Positions 33,686-43,927 of a DNA stretch of 64,000 bases are shown here, in pieces; within the stretch, counting starts at the first letter, position 1, and every line of letters begins with the position of its first letter. Position numbers and translations under genes: made by a program. The notes beneath the pieces are model-generated. The model saw only the letters and a program-made list of their open reading frames with translations. It was not told the DNA's origin and did not search any database. The stretch lies in NCBI RefSeq assembly GCF_032586175.1, contig NZ_JAWHTE010000004.1, positions 244,818 to 308,817 of the forward strand. The letters run 5' to 3'. The stretch is from Ovoidimarina sediminis. GTDB lineage: Bacteria > Pseudomonadota > Alphaproteobacteria > Rhodobacterales > Rhodobacteraceae.

Positions 33686-35500
33686 GTGACCACCACAGAC
33701 AACTTCGACAACGACGCCCGCCGCTCGGGCTGGCGCACGATCCGCAAGGTTGCGCCCTATCTCTGGCCCGACGCCTTTCCCTGGGTGAAGCGCCGGGTCG
33801 TTCTCGCTCTCGTGGCGCTCTTCGTGGCCAAGCTCGTCTCCGTCGCCACGCCGTTTTTCTACAAGGCCGCGGTGGATTCGCTTACGGGCGAGGCCCCCGA
33901 TCCTGCCTGGGCGCTGGGCGTGGGGGCCATCGGCCTTACCGTCGCCTACGGTGTCGCCCGGCTTCTGACGGTCGCCTTCCAGCAGGCGCGCGATGCGATC
34001 TTCGCCGCCGTGGGTCAGCGCGCCCTCCGCCAGCTTGCGCTGGAAACCTTCACCCATATCCACGCGCTTTCGCTGCGCTATCACATCACCCGAAAGACCG
34101 GCGGCCTCAGCCGGATCATCGAACGCGGGGTCAAGGGCGTCGAATTCCTGCTGCGCTTCATGCTTTTTTCGGTCGGTCCGCTCATCATCGAACTGGCGAT
34201 GATCGCGATCATCCTCGCGGTGGTGTTCGACATCTGGTATCTCGCCGTCGTCACCGTGACGATCGCGCTTTACATCTGGTTCACTTTCAAGGTCACCGAA
34301 TGGCGCGTTCGCATCCGCAAGGAAATGAACGATCAGGACACCGACGCCAACCAGAAGGCGATCGACAGCCTGCTGAACTTCGAGACGGTGAAGTATTTCG
34401 GCGCCGAAGCGCGCGAGGCGAAACGCTACGACGGCGCCATGGCGGCCTATGAGAAGGCGGCCCTAAAGACTTCCTATTCGCTGTCCTTCCTCAACACCGG
34501 TCAGTCCTTCCTGATCACTTGCGGGCTTGTCGGCGTGATGGTCATGGCGGCGATCGGTGTCTCGAACGGCACACTGACGGTGGGCGATTTCGTCATGGTG
34601 AACGCCTACATGATCCAGATCACCATGCCGCTCAATTTCCTTGGCACGGTTTACCGTGAAATCCGCCAATCGCTCATCGATATGGGCGAGATGTTCGATT
34701 TGTTGGAGCAACCCCGCGAAATCGAGGACAAACCGGACGCGAATGTTCTGAAAGTGCAAGGCGGCTCAGTCGAGTTCGACACCGTCGTTTTCGGATACGA
34801 GGCCGCGCGCCCCATCCTGAAAGGCATTTCCTTCACTGTGGGGGCGGGGGAGCGTATCGCCATCGTCGGCCCCTCGGGCTCGGGCAAATCCACGATCGGG
34901 CGTCTGCTGTTCCGGTTCTACGACGTCAACGGCGGCAGCCTGCGGATCGACGGGCAGGACGTGCGCGACGTCACCCAGGTCTCGCTGCACGATCAGATCG
35001 GCGTCGTGCCGCAGGACACCGTCCTTTTCAACGACACGATCCGCTACAACATCGCCTATGGTCGGGCGGGCGCGAGCTTTGCCGAGATCGAGGCAGCGGC
35101 GCGGGCCGCGAAGATCCACGATTTCATCCACTCCCTGCCCGAAGGGTACGAGACCGTCGTCGGCGAACGGGGCCTCAAGCTTTCTGGCGGCGAGAAACAG
35201 CGCGTCGGCATCGCCCGCACGCTTCTGAAGAACCCGCCGATCCTGCTCCTCGACGAGGCCACCTCGGCGCTCGACACCGAAACCGAACGCGAGATCCAGG
35301 CAGAACTGCGCGCCATGGGCGAGGGGCGCACGGTGCTGACCATCGCGCACCGGCTGTCGACCATCGTGGATGCCGACCAGATCATCGTGCTGGAAGCCGG
35401 CGAAATCGTCGAACGCGGCACCCATGAGGAACTTCTGGCGCATTCAGGCCGCTACGCCTCGCTCTGGGCCCGCCAGGCGGCGGAGCAGGACGCGGCCTGA
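33686..35500 (+). CDS. ATM1-type ABC exporter (fused membrane and ATPase half-transporter)
   Basis: 604 residues from a GTG. Six membrane helices (about 40-310) contain FFYKAAVD and RYHITRKTGGLSRIIERG, conserved in the ATM1/HMT1 group that exports glutathione-linked or Fe-S-related sulfur compounds and metals. The ATPase domain has Walker A GPSGSGKST, signature LSGGEKQRVGIAR, Walker B ILLLDEATSALD and the H-loop TIAHRLST. It probably works as a homodimer in the inner membrane. Confidence 0.92.
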   Translation: MTTTDNFDNDARRSGWRTIRKVAPYLWPDAFPWVKRRVVLALVALFVAKLVSVATPFFYKAAVDSLTGEAPDPAWALGVGAIGLTVAYGVARLLTVAFQQARDAIFAAVGQRALRQLALETFTHIHALSLRYHITRKTGGLSRIIERGVKGVEFLLRFMLFSVGPLIIELAMIAIILAVVFDIWYLAVVTVTIALYIWFTFKVTEWRVRIRKEMNDQDTDANQKAIDSLLNFETVKYFGAEAREAKRYDGAMAAYEKAALKTSYSLSFLNTGQSFLITCGLVGVMVMAAIGVSNGTLTVGDFVMVNAYMIQITMPLNFLGTVYREIRQSLIDMGEMFDLLEQPREIEDKPDANVLKVQGGSVEFDTVVFGYEAARPILKGISFTVGAGERIAIVGPSGSGKSTIGRLLFRFYDVNGGSLRIDGQDVRDVTQVSLHDQIGVVPQDTVLFNDTIRYNIAYGRAGASFAEIEAAARAAKIHDFIHSLPEGYETVVGERGLKLSGGEKQRVGIARTLLKNPPILLLDEATSALDTETEREIQAELRAMGEGRTVLTIAHRLSTIVDADQIIVLEAGEIVERGTHEELLAHSGRYASLWARQAAEQDAA

Positions 35501-35521
35501 ACCGGGCCGGCGGCGATGCGC

Positions 35522-36430
35522 CTACCCGCGCGACGCCAGGTCTTCCGAAACGTATTCCCTCAGAAACGCCCCGTATCCCGGCGACACCCGTTTCAGATGC
35601 CGCTCTGCCAGCGCATGCACTTCCGGCAGCCGGTGAAACGGCACCGCCGGCCAGGCGTGATGTTCGGCGTGGTAGGGCATGTTCCAGGCCAGGAACCGCA
35701 CCGCCGTCGTGGTCAGCGTCGTTCGCGTGTTTTCGAACATATCCGCCACCGCCGGGCAGCGGCCGTGTTCGGCCAGCAGGTAAAGCCTCAGCACCGGAAA
35801 CCCTAGGATCAGCGGCAACAGCCACACCCAGAAAATCAGTGATGACCAGAACAAGGTAACCGCCAGAAGCGCATAGCCCAGAAGCATCAGCCGCGCTTCC
35901 CGCTTGATCCGGGGGCGGATCCGGTCGGTCAGATAGTCCACGTCATCTCCGCCGCCCGCATTCGCCAGAAGCACAATTATCTTGGCACGCCAATAGCGCA
36001 GACCGACGAGATACCACAGAAACGGCCCCCGGCCTTCGGGCTTCGGCACCTCGAGTTCCGGGTCCCGCTCGGGATCGTTGGTGAACCTGTGATGGGCCAT
36101 GTGAAAGGCCCGGAACCACTCGAACGGCTGAAAGATCAGAAACCCGGTCACATGCCCCACGGTTTCGTTGATCCAGCCGGTCTCGAACGGCGTCTTGTGG
36201 GTGCATTCGTGCTGCAGCGTAAAAAGAAAGGCGAGCGCCACGCCAAGCGGCAACGGCATGACCCACCAAAGGGGAAGCCCGAAAGCCACGTAAACCTGGA
36301 AAACGAGTATCAGGCCGGCATGGCGCAGAAGATGCCGAAGTGCAGGGGCATCGTCGCGCGCGGTCAGCTCCTCGCGTGTCTCCGCCGGCACCGCGGCCAG
36401 AAAACCCTTGTGATCCAGAGCCTCACCCAT
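35522..36430 (-). CDS. Membrane fatty acid desaturase-like protein
   Basis: 302 residues, integral membrane. Three histidine boxes form the di-iron site: HECTH (LFTLQHECTHKTPFE), HMAHH (FRAFHMAHHRFTN) and HAEHH (NMPYHAEHHAWP). Membrane helices flank them. Substrate (fatty acyl chain or another lipid) is not determined. Ends 21 bp from the convergent exporter gene. Confidence 0.88.
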   Translation of the reverse strand: MGEALDHKGFLAAVPAETREELTARDDAPALRHLLRHAGLILVFQVYVAFGLPLWWVMPLPLGVALAFLFTLQHECTHKTPFETGWINETVGHVTGFLIFQPFEWFRAFHMAHHRFTNDPERDPELEVPKPEGRGPFLWYLVGLRYWRAKIIVLLANAGGGDDVDYLTDRIRPRIKREARLMLLGYALLAVTLFWSSLIFWVWLLPLILGFPVLRLYLLAEHGRCPAVADMFENTRTTLTTTAVRFLAWNMPYHAEHHAWPAVPFHRLPEVHALAERHLKRVSPGYGAFLREYVSEDLASRG

Positions 36431-36626
36431 CCTGGCGAAAGCCTAGGCGATCCGCCCGTTCAAACGAAGCCCCGGTGCCCGGCTGCAAGCCTCCGGGTCC
36501 GGAAAATCGCGGTTTCCGGCACACACTGTTCGGCGGAAATCCGCCGAACCCGCGCATCGCGCCTCATTTCCGCCGCAGCGGGCCCGGAGCCTCGCCGCCA
36601 AAGTTCCCTTACAGGAGGCGCCTTCG

Positions 36627-36896
36627 ATGCATCCTCTGTTCCGTAGCCTGTTTCTTCTTGCCCTCTTTGCGCTCCCAGCGGCCCATGTCACCACCGGCGT
36701 GCTTTTTACGCTTCTCGGACAGTCCGCGCCGGGCATCGCCTCCATGGCTGATCGCGTGCTGACGCTCGCCCTCGTCCGGCCCTTCGGCGCGACGACGGCG
36801 GTCTACGTGCTCATGGGGATCGGTGCGACGCTGGCGATCCTGTCCTACATGAACGCTTCGCGCCGCGGGCGGCCGGAACGCCACCAGACCTGGTAG
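36627..36896 (+). CDS. Small membrane protein
   Basis: 89 residues with an N-terminal hydrophobic segment (SLFLLALFALPAAHVTTGVL), a possible middle segment and a C-terminal helix (TAVYVLMGIGATLAILSYM). AGGAGG lies 8 bp before the ATG. It converges on the RND pump gene. No family recognised. Confidence 0.6.
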   Translation: MHPLFRSLFLLALFALPAAHVTTGVLFTLLGQSAPGIASMADRVLTLALVRPFGATTAVYVLMGIGATLAILSYMNASRRGRPERHQTW

Positions 36897-36900
36897 ACGG

Positions 36901-39900
36901 CTACTCCGCCGCCTTGAGCGGCACGTCAGGCGCAACGTGGCGCGGGAATTCGGAGCCGGTGTCCCAGATGATCTCCGGCGCTTTCAGCCGACGCGCGGCC
37001 CGCTGCAGGGCCCAGTCCTGCGCGGCCCGGCTCGCCCGGCCGAGGGATAGCCGTGCCAGTGCCCGTCCGATCCAGTTGGCATAGGTCACGATCCAGACCC
37101 TCAGTGCCAGCATCGACGGCGTGAAGACAAGTGTCAGAACCGTCGCGATCCCGAGGCCGAACACCACCGCCGTTGCGAGCTGTTTCCACCAGAGCGCGGT
37201 GGGGCTGTCGATGGAATACCCGCCGCCGATGAAATCAAGCGACAGGCCGAACATCATCGGTGCAAGCCCCGCCATCGTGGTGATCGTGGTCAGAAGAACC
37301 GGGCGGATCCGCTGCTCCGCCGTCCGCACGATCGCCTCGATCCGCGGCATGTAGCGCGAGAATTCCTGATAGGTGTCGATCAGCACGATATTGTTGTTCA
37401 CGACGATCCCGGCGAGCGCCACGATCCCCGTTCCGGTCATGATGATTGAAAACGGCTGGTTCATCACCAGCATGCCGATCAGTACGCCGGTGGTCGACAG
37501 AACGACGGCCATCAACACCAGCACGGCGTTGTAGAACGAGTTGAACTGCGCAAGAAGGATGATGAACATTAGCCCCAGCGCTCCGGCGAAGGCGGTCATC
37601 AGGAACTGGCCGGATTCTTCCTGCTCCTCCTGGTCGCCTGTCCACTCCCAGTCGATGCCATTGGGCAGGGGGCGCTCGGCCTCAAGCCACTCTGTCAGCA
37701 CCCCGATGCGTTCGTTGGCATTGATGACGCTGCCGTCCTCCAGCGTCAGGCCCGGCGCCACATCGGCTTTGACGTCGAAGACGCGCGACTGATCCACCCG
37801 GTCGATCTGCGCCAGCCGTTCCACGGGCTTCCGGCTGATGAAGTTCGACAGGGGCACAAGCCCGTCATTCGTTCTGACCTTCAGGGTGTCGAGCGTCGCA
37901 AGCACCCGGTCGGTTTCGGGAAGCCGCACGCGAATGTCGATCTCCTCGTCCGACGACGGCACCCGCATCGTGTCGAGGAAGACGCCGCGCGTCACAAGCT
38001 GCACCATCGCGCCCACCGTCGCGACATCCGCGCCATAGCGCCCGGCCTTCTCGACATCGACGTCGATTTGCCAGTCGATGCCGGGCAGGGGCAGGGTGTC
38101 CTCCACCTCGATCAGCGCTTCGGTCGTTTCGAACTTGGCCCGCACGATCCGCGCGGCCTCGTACAAAGCGGCCTGATCGTCGCCCTTCAGCCGAAGGTGC
38201 ACGGGCTTGCCCTGTGCCGGGCCCTGCGCAAGGTTCAGAATCTCGGTATAGATCCCCGGGATCTCGTCCATCCGCGCCTGCATCCGGTCCAGCACCAGAT
38301 CGCCGTCAAAGTCCTCGACGGTCAGGTCATCCCGCGTTGCGGCGAAGGCCGCCCGGTCTTCCCACGGAATCAGCTCGATCTGCACCTGTCCGATCGTGTC
38401 GCGCGGCCCGCTTGCGCCGCCGGTGTTGTTGTTCAGCCCGGCGGATCCCGCGAAGGCGAAGGCGCTGTCGATCCCGTCCACCGACAGGATCACGTCCTCG
38501 ACCTGCTTGACGAGGGCATCCTTCTCGCCCAGCGAAAGGTTGCCGCGCGCCCGCACATAGACGATCGCCTGTTCCGGCTCGCTCTCGACGAAGAACTCGA
38601 CCCCGTTGTTGTTCGCCCCGTAGGTCATGAAGGTGACCATGACAAAGCCGATCACGGCAGCGATGGACACAAGCGGCATGATGGGGTTCGCGGCGATGAA
38701 CCGGATGAAATGCCCGAACGGCGTCCTGCGATAGCCCGCGTCGATTTTCGTCCGCCGCCGCTCGATCCGCGCCGCGCCCAGCGCGACAGAGGCGCCCATG
38801 GCCGACAGGATGAACATCACCGCCCCGATCAGCGATCCCGCCACCGGTGACAGGCCGGCGGGCAGGATATAGGCCGGGTTCAGCACCTGCATGGCCGAGA
38901 CGAACATCGCGTAAAGCGCGGCCGGCACCAGCACCGCACAGGCCGCCCAGGGCAGGCGGGATCGAAGCGCTTCGGAAGCATGTTCGAAGGTCCGGCTCAT
39001 CCGGCCCGCGACCCCGCCCATCACCGGCAGGTAGATCAGCGCGACGACCAGCGAGGCCGACAGAACGAATATCAGCGTGACCGGCAGCATGCCCATGAAC
39101 TGTCCCGGGATACCCGGCCAGAACAGCATCGGCAGGAACGCGCAAAGCGTCGTCGCGGTCGACGAGACAATCGGCCAGAACATGCGCTGCGCGGCTTCGA
39201 CATAGGCGCGCATTGGTCCCGATCCCTCGCGGATCCGCCGGTCGGCATATTCGACGACGACGATGGCGCCATCGACAAGCATCCCCACGGCGAGGATCAG
39301 CCCGAACATCACGATGTTCGACACGCTGACCCCCATCATCGCGAGAAACGCGAAACAGAGCAGGAAGGAGGTCGGGATCGCGAAGCCCACCAGAAGCGCG
39401 GATCGCGAACCGAGTGCGGCCAGCACAACGATCATCACAAGCGCCACGGCGGTCATGACCGAGCTTTCGAGCTGCTTCACCATCGAATCGACGATCCGGC
39501 TCTGGTCGTTCGACGTGCCGACCGTGATCGCCTCCTGAAGCTCCACGGGCCAGCTCTCGCGCTCCGCTTCCACCGTCTCTCGCACCAGCGCGGCGGTGTC
39601 GATCAGGTTGAACCCTTTCCGTTTCACCACCTGTAGCGCCACGGTGTTCTCGCCGTTGAAGCGCGCCGTGCCTTCCCGGTCCTCGAAGGTCAGGCGAATG
39701 TCGGCCAGATCGCCCAGCGTCACCACCCGGTCGCCGTCGACCTTGACGGGAAGCTCCATCACATCCCGCTGATCGTCGAAGCTCGACGGGATCTTCACGG
39801 CGAAGGCGCCCTGCGCGGTCTCGATCTCGCCCGCGGCGATCAGTTGGTTGTTGTTGACGACGACGTTGATCAGTTCGCCAGCCGTCACGTTGTAGGATTC

Positions 39901-40476
39901 AAGCCGCAGAGGGTCGATCACGACCTCCAGCATCTCGTCCCGGTGCCCCGCCAGCGAAGCCTCGAGCACCGGCTCCAGCCCTTCAAGCCTGTCCTGAAGA
40001 TCCTTCGCAACCCTCAGAAGCGTCCGTTCCGGCAGGGCGCCGGTGAGGTTCACGATGATGATCGGAAACTCCGAGAAGTTGAATTCGCTGATCGAATAGC
40101 GCTCATAGCCATCGGGAAACTGCGCTTCGGCGGAATCCATGCGGTCCCGCACATCGGCCATGACCTTCGTCTTGTCCCAGCCGAAATCGAATTCCAGCAC
40201 CACGTTGGCATAGCCTTCGGCGGCGGTGGCCGTCATCTGGTCCAGCCCGTCGAGATCCGAAAGCTCGGTTTCCATCGGCTTGATCAGCAGTTTCTCGGAA
40301 TCCTCAGCCGAAATACCGGGAAAGGGCACCGAGACCACGATCGCCGGGATCTCGATATCCGGCTCGCCTTCTTTCGGAAGGCTGACATAGGAATAGCCGC
40401 CGACCGCAAGGGACAGCACGATGAAGGCAAGGATCATCCTCGCCCGGCCGGCAGCCCAGTCGACGATGCCGATCAT
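36901..40476 (-). CDS. RND efflux transporter, inner-membrane permease
   Basis: 1191 residues, somewhat longer than the usual 1030-1060, with an extended middle segment between helix groups (about 480-620). Features are the first helix MIGIVDWAAGRARMILAFIV, the periplasmic porter domain, the proton-relay helix GMLVDGAIVVVEYADRR, and a duplicated second half ending ALAGIVVNNNIVLIDTYQE. It exports hydrophobic drugs, lipids or metals by proton exchange. The ATG overlaps the adaptor stop (ATGA). Two inverted repeats upstream of the adaptor suggest repressor control. Confidence 0.94.
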   Translation of the reverse strand: MIGIVDWAAGRARMILAFIVLSLAVGGYSYVSLPKEGEPDIEIPAIVVSVPFPGISAEDSEKLLIKPMETELSDLDGLDQMTATAAEGYANVVLEFDFGWDKTKVMADVRDRMDSAEAQFPDGYERYSISEFNFSEFPIIIVNLTGALPERTLLRVAKDLQDRLEGLEPVLEASLAGHRDEMLEVVIDPLRLESYNVTAGELINVVVNNNQLIAAGEIETAQGAFAVKIPSSFDDQRDVMELPVKVDGDRVVTLGDLADIRLTFEDREGTARFNGENTVALQVVKRKGFNLIDTAALVRETVEAERESWPVELQEAITVGTSNDQSRIVDSMVKQLESSVMTAVALVMIVVLAALGSRSALLVGFAIPTSFLLCFAFLAMMGVSVSNIVMFGLILAVGMLVDGAIVVVEYADRRIREGSGPMRAYVEAAQRMFWPIVSSTATTLCAFLPMLFWPGIPGQFMGMLPVTLIFVLSASLVVALIYLPVMGGVAGRMSRTFEHASEALRSRLPWAACAVLVPAALYAMFVSAMQVLNPAYILPAGLSPVAGSLIGAVMFILSAMGASVALGAARIERRRTKIDAGYRRTPFGHFIRFIAANPIMPLVSIAAVIGFVMVTFMTYGANNNGVEFFVESEPEQAIVYVRARGNLSLGEKDALVKQVEDVILSVDGIDSAFAFAGSAGLNNNTGGASGPRDTIGQVQIELIPWEDRAAFAATRDDLTVEDFDGDLVLDRMQARMDEIPGIYTEILNLAQGPAQGKPVHLRLKGDDQAALYEAARIVRAKFETTEALIEVEDTLPLPGIDWQIDVDVEKAGRYGADVATVGAMVQLVTRGVFLDTMRVPSSDEEIDIRVRLPETDRVLATLDTLKVRTNDGLVPLSNFISRKPVERLAQIDRVDQSRVFDVKADVAPGLTLEDGSVINANERIGVLTEWLEAERPLPNGIDWEWTGDQEEQEESGQFLMTAFAGALGLMFIILLAQFNSFYNAVLVLMAVVLSTTGVLIGMLVMNQPFSIIMTGTGIVALAGIVVNNNIVLIDTYQEFSRYMPRIEAIVRTAEQRIRPVLLTTITTMAGLAPMMFGLSLDFIGGGYSIDSPTALWWKQLATAVVFGLGIATVLTLVFTPSMLALRVWIVTYANWIGRALARLSLGRASRAAQDWALQRAARRLKAPEIIWDTGSEFPRHVAPDVPLKAAE

Positions 40477-41642
40477 TGCGCGGCCTCGTCTTCATAGCTC
40501 GGCAGAACCGGCACGCCGTCGGTCACGAATTCCTGGCCCACGACGATCAGCGACACCTCGTTCTCAAGGCCTGAGACCCAGACGCCGTCCACGGTATCCC
40601 TCAGGATCGAGATCGGGGCGAAGGCCGCGCGGTTATCCGCGGCCACAAGGCGCACGCCAAGACGGCCGTCATTGTTGAGTGTCAGCGCCGATTGCGGGAT
40701 CAGGTGCGCAAGCGCCCCATCCGCCGCGATGAATATCTCTGCGGTCTGCCCGTCGCGGATCGCGCCGTCGGCGTTTTCTACGGTCACGTCGACGCGGAAG
40801 GTTCGCGTATTTGGGTCGGCAGACCGGCTGAGGAACGTCACCTGGCCCTGCACCTCGCGGCCCGAGGCAAGCCGCGCCCCCGCCATGGCGCCAACGACGA
40901 CCTTGTCGACCTCGGTTTCCGGTACGAACCCCACGAGCTTTATGGGATCGAGTTCGATCACCGTCGCGCACAGCGCTCCAGGCTGCAGGAACGATCCGAT
41001 CTCCGCCGTATCGCTTTCCAGAAGCCCACCAAACGGCGCTCGGATTTCAAGCCGGTCAAGTTCCTTCTCTGCCGCCGCAATCCCGGCCTGCGCCGATTGC
41101 ACCGAGGCCCGCGCCGACTGCACCGCGGCCTGCGCGGCCGTCAGTCGGGTTTCAGACGCAAAACCATCCTGGCTCAGCCGCGCCGCCGCCCGTTCGTTGA
41201 TCTCGGCATCCGCAAGGCGCGCCTGCGCCTCGGCCAGCCGCGCCTGCGCTTCCGCCAGTTCACTGTCCCGCGTGCCGATATCAAGCTCGCACAGAAGGTC
41301 GCCCGCTTCGATCCGCGCCCCCCGGCGCAGCGGGTCGGATATCACCAGCCCGCTCACCTCGGCGCGCACGTCAACCTGCCGCGAGGCTTCAGTCCGGCCG
41401 CGCAAGATGACGGCATTGTTGATCGTATCGGCCTCCGACCGCTTCGCCACAACGTGCACCGGCGTCATCTCGGAAGTCACTTCCTTCTTCGGCACGACGG
41501 GCGCATCCGCGGCAGGCGCCTCTGCGGCCATTTCCACGGTTGCGTCGCCGGTGGCGAAGGAAATCAGGCGCTCGCGCTCGAACACCAGAAGGTAAAGCAC
41601 TGCAACGACGGCGACTGCCGTCAATATCGAAACCGGTCTCAT
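40473..41642 (-). CDS. RND pump periplasmic adaptor (membrane fusion protein)
   Basis: 389 residues. An N-terminal membrane anchor (MRPVSILTAVAVVAVLYLLV), a lipoyl half-motif (VDVRAEVSGLVISDPLRRGARIEAGDLLCELD), a coiled-coil hairpin (AEAQARLAEAQARLADAE through VQSAQAGIAAAEKEL), the returning lipoyl half (IRAPFGGLLESDTAEIGSFL) and a beta-barrel. It links the RND permease to an outer-membrane channel that is not encoded nearby. ATG 41642 is chosen because it starts the membrane anchor. Confidence 0.93.
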   Translation of the reverse strand: MRPVSILTAVAVVAVLYLLVFERERLISFATGDATVEMAAEAPAADAPVVPKKEVTSEMTPVHVVAKRSEADTINNAVILRGRTEASRQVDVRAEVSGLVISDPLRRGARIEAGDLLCELDIGTRDSELAEAQARLAEAQARLADAEINERAAARLSQDGFASETRLTAAQAAVQSARASVQSAQAGIAAAEKELDRLEIRAPFGGLLESDTAEIGSFLQPGALCATVIELDPIKLVGFVPETEVDKVVVGAMAGARLASGREVQGQVTFLSRSADPNTRTFRVDVTVENADGAIRDGQTAEIFIAADGALAHLIPQSALTLNNDGRLGVRLVAADNRAAFAPISILRDTVDGVWVSGLENEVSLIVVGQEFVTDGVPVLPSYEDEAAQ

Positions 41643-41700
41643 CTCTAACGTATCCTGGGGGCCAATGCCCACGTCATCGTCACGGGTGAAGTCCACACGG

Positions 41701-41769
41701 TGATACGAAGGTCACCGCGAACCGTATCACTTTTTTCCTAAACCGTTCAGTTCAAAATAGACGAACTGA
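41701..41769. promoter_or_regulatory. Two inverted repeats in the RND/YfgM divergent region
   Basis: First, TGATACG-N15-CGTATCA (41701-41729). Second, TCAGTTC-N9-GAACTGA (41747-41769), a perfect 7-9-7 repeat in an AT-richer stretch. They lie 60-125 bp upstream of the adaptor start. The second resembles TetR-type operators of pump genes; no regulator gene is adjacent. Confidence 0.5.
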
Positions 41770-41894
41770 CCGCCCGCTGCAAGATCACCGGCGTGCGAAA
41801 TCGCGCAAGGCAGCCAAACTCTGCGCACAACCCTTGTCGTTCCCCCGCGGGACCGGCTATCAGGGCGCGCGAACAGCGGGCGTGGAGGCCGGGC

Positions 41895-42548
41895 GTGGCG
41901 AACGAAGACAGCTTTATCAACGAAGTGAGCGAAGAGGTCCGGCGGGAGAAACTCTTCCGCTACATTCGCCGCTACGGCTGGATCGCGGTTCTGGCGGTTC
42001 TGATCCTCGTCGGCGGGGCCGCTTTCAACGAATGGCGCAAGGCCCAGGCCCGCGCAGAGGCCGAGGCGCGCGGCGACGCCGTGCTCACCGCGCTTGAAGC
42101 GGCAAGCCCCGAGGCCCGCGCCAGCGCACTGTCCGGCATCGACGGTGAAGGCGATGCCGCAGCGGTCCTTGCCATGCTCGCCGCCGGCCAGGCGGTCGAA
42201 GGCGGCAGCCCCGGTGCCGCGCTCGACCGGCTGCGTGCGATCGCCGAAAACCCCGAGATCGATCCCGTCTATCGCGATCTCGCGGCCCTGAAGGCGATCC
42301 TGATCGAGGCCCCCGATCTCGACCCTGAAACCCAGATCGCGCGGCTCGAGCCGCTGACGGTCCCCGGCGCGCCCTACAGCCTGCTGGCGCTCGAGGCCAC
42401 GGCGCTTGCCCATGTCGCGGCGGGCGACACCGAGGCCGCGCTTTCCGTTCTTACCGATCTGATGTCCGACAGCGCGGCCAGCCAAGGCTTGCGTCGCAGG
42501 GCGTCTCAGTTGATTGTGGCGCTGGGCGGATCGCTCGAGGCAGGCTAA
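41895..42548 (+). CDS. YfgM/tetratricopeptide-like inner-membrane protein
   Basis: 217 residues. A charged cytoplasmic N-terminus (EVSEEVRREKLFRYIRRYGW), one membrane helix (IAVLAVLILVGGAAFNEW), then a helical periplasmic domain of TPR type. In proteobacteria such a protein lies directly upstream of bamB and is associated with the Sec translocon and periplasmic chaperones. GTG 41895 is preceded by GGAGG. It precedes bamB by 50 bp on the same strand. Confidence 0.8.
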   Translation: MANEDSFINEVSEEVRREKLFRYIRRYGWIAVLAVLILVGGAAFNEWRKAQARAEAEARGDAVLTALEAASPEARASALSGIDGEGDAAAVLAMLAAGQAVEGGSPGAALDRLRAIAENPEIDPVYRDLAALKAILIEAPDLDPETQIARLEPLTVPGAPYSLLALEATALAHVAAGDTEAALSVLTDLMSDSAASQGLRRRASQLIVALGGSLEAG

Positions 42549-42598
42549 GGCCGAAGGAAGAGACTCCCCCGGTTGGGGGCAGGGAAGGGCAGGCAAGC

Positions 42599-43927
42599 AT
42601 GATACGCACCGGTGCAGTGTTTACGGGCCTTTGCGCGCTGTTTCTCGTCTCGGCCTGTGGGCAGGACGAGATCCTTCCGGGCGAACGCCTCGATCTGCGC
42701 GCGCCGCTGAGCGACGAGGCCGCCGCCGCCCTGCCGCCTGAACCCGAGGCGCTTGGGCCGCAGCCCTTCAACGCCCCGGCCACGCAGAACCTTGCGGAGT
42801 GGACGCATCGTGGCGGCAATCCGCAAAAGGCGCTTTCGCACCTCGCCCTCGGTCCTACCCCCAGCCTCGTCTGGTCGGCCAGGATCGGCGAGGGCGACAA
42901 TCGCCGCCAGCGCATCACCGCCGATCCCGTTTCGGCGAACGGGCGCATTTTCGTGATGGATGCGGCCTCCACCGTCTCGGCGGTGTCAACCTCGGGCGCG
43001 GTGCTCTGGTCCACCGATGTGGTGCCCGCTTCCGAACGCGATCGCGATGCCTCGTCCGGCGGGCTGGCCACCGACGGCCGGCGCGTCTTTGCCACCTCCG
43101 GTTTCGGCCGCCTCTCGGCCATCGATGCAGAGACCGGCGCGCTTCTTTGGGAACAGCGCCTCGGCGCGGCGGCCACTTCTGCTCCCACTGTCGAGGGCGA
43201 CACGGTCTACGCCATCTCCACCGACAGCCGGGGCTGGGCCATCGATGCCGAGACAGGGCAGATCAAGTGGGAAGTCGTGAACGCTGAAAGCCCTTCTGGC
43301 GTCCTCGGGGCCGGCGCTCCCTCGGTCAGCGACCGGCTTGTCCTCCTGCCGTTCCATACCGGCGATCTTGTCGGCGTGCTGAAGCTTTCGGGCCTCCGGG
43401 TCTGGACGGCGCCCTTGTCGGGCGGGCGCGAGGGCCGCGTCTATGCCAAGATCACCGATGTCACCGGCGATCCCGTTGTGATCGGCGACCGGGTCTATGC
43501 CGGCAACCCAAGCGGCCGGTCCATGGCGCTCGATATCGGGTCGGGTGAACGGCTCTGGACGGCGGAAGACGGCGCGCAGTCCCCGCTCTGGGTCGCAGGC
43601 GGTTCGGCGTTCCTCGTCTCCGACCAGAATGAACTCGTCCGTCTCGATGCCGATACCGGTGCCCGGATCTGGGCGACCGAGCTTCCCTATTTCGTACAGC
43701 GGCGCGAGCGGCGGCAGAACGCGATCACCGATCACTACGGGCCTGTCCTCGCGGGCGGGCGGCTTGTCGTGGCTTCGGGCGACGGGCTTCTGCGCTTCTT
43801 CGATCCAGCCACCGGGCTTCTGACCCGCGAAGTCGAAATCCCGGGCGGTGCCGCCGCCCTGCCGATCATCGTGAACGGCACGCTTTACATCGTCTCTTCC
43901 CGCGGGCAGCTTCTCGCCTACCGCTAA
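42599..43927 (+). CDS. bamB: Outer-membrane assembly lipoprotein BamB-like (PQQ-type beta-propeller)
   Basis: 442 residues. Lipoprotein signal with lipobox LVSAC (Cys20), followed by a beta-propeller with repeated blade motifs (GRLSAIDAETGALLWEQRL, GWAIDAETGQIKWE, LVRLDADTGARIWA, LRFFDPATGLL). It is placed after a YfgM-like gene as in many proteobacteria and would serve the BAM complex that inserts outer-membrane proteins. The 3' end overlaps the convergent DUF2235 gene by 4 bp. The der GTPase gene often found next is absent here. Confidence 0.9.
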   Translation: MIRTGAVFTGLCALFLVSACGQDEILPGERLDLRAPLSDEAAAALPPEPEALGPQPFNAPATQNLAEWTHRGGNPQKALSHLALGPTPSLVWSARIGEGDNRRQRITADPVSANGRIFVMDAASTVSAVSTSGAVLWSTDVVPASERDRDASSGGLATDGRRVFATSGFGRLSAIDAETGALLWEQRLGAAATSAPTVEGDTVYAISTDSRGWAIDAETGQIKWEVVNAESPSGVLGAGAPSVSDRLVLLPFHTGDLVGVLKLSGLRVWTAPLSGGREGRVYAKITDVTGDPVVIGDRVYAGNPSGRSMALDIGSGERLWTAEDGAQSPLWVAGGSAFLVSDQNELVRLDADTGARIWATELPYFVQRRERRQNAITDHYGPVLAGGRLVVASGDGLLRFFDPATGLLTREVEIPGGAAALPIIVNGTLYIVSSRGQLLAYR

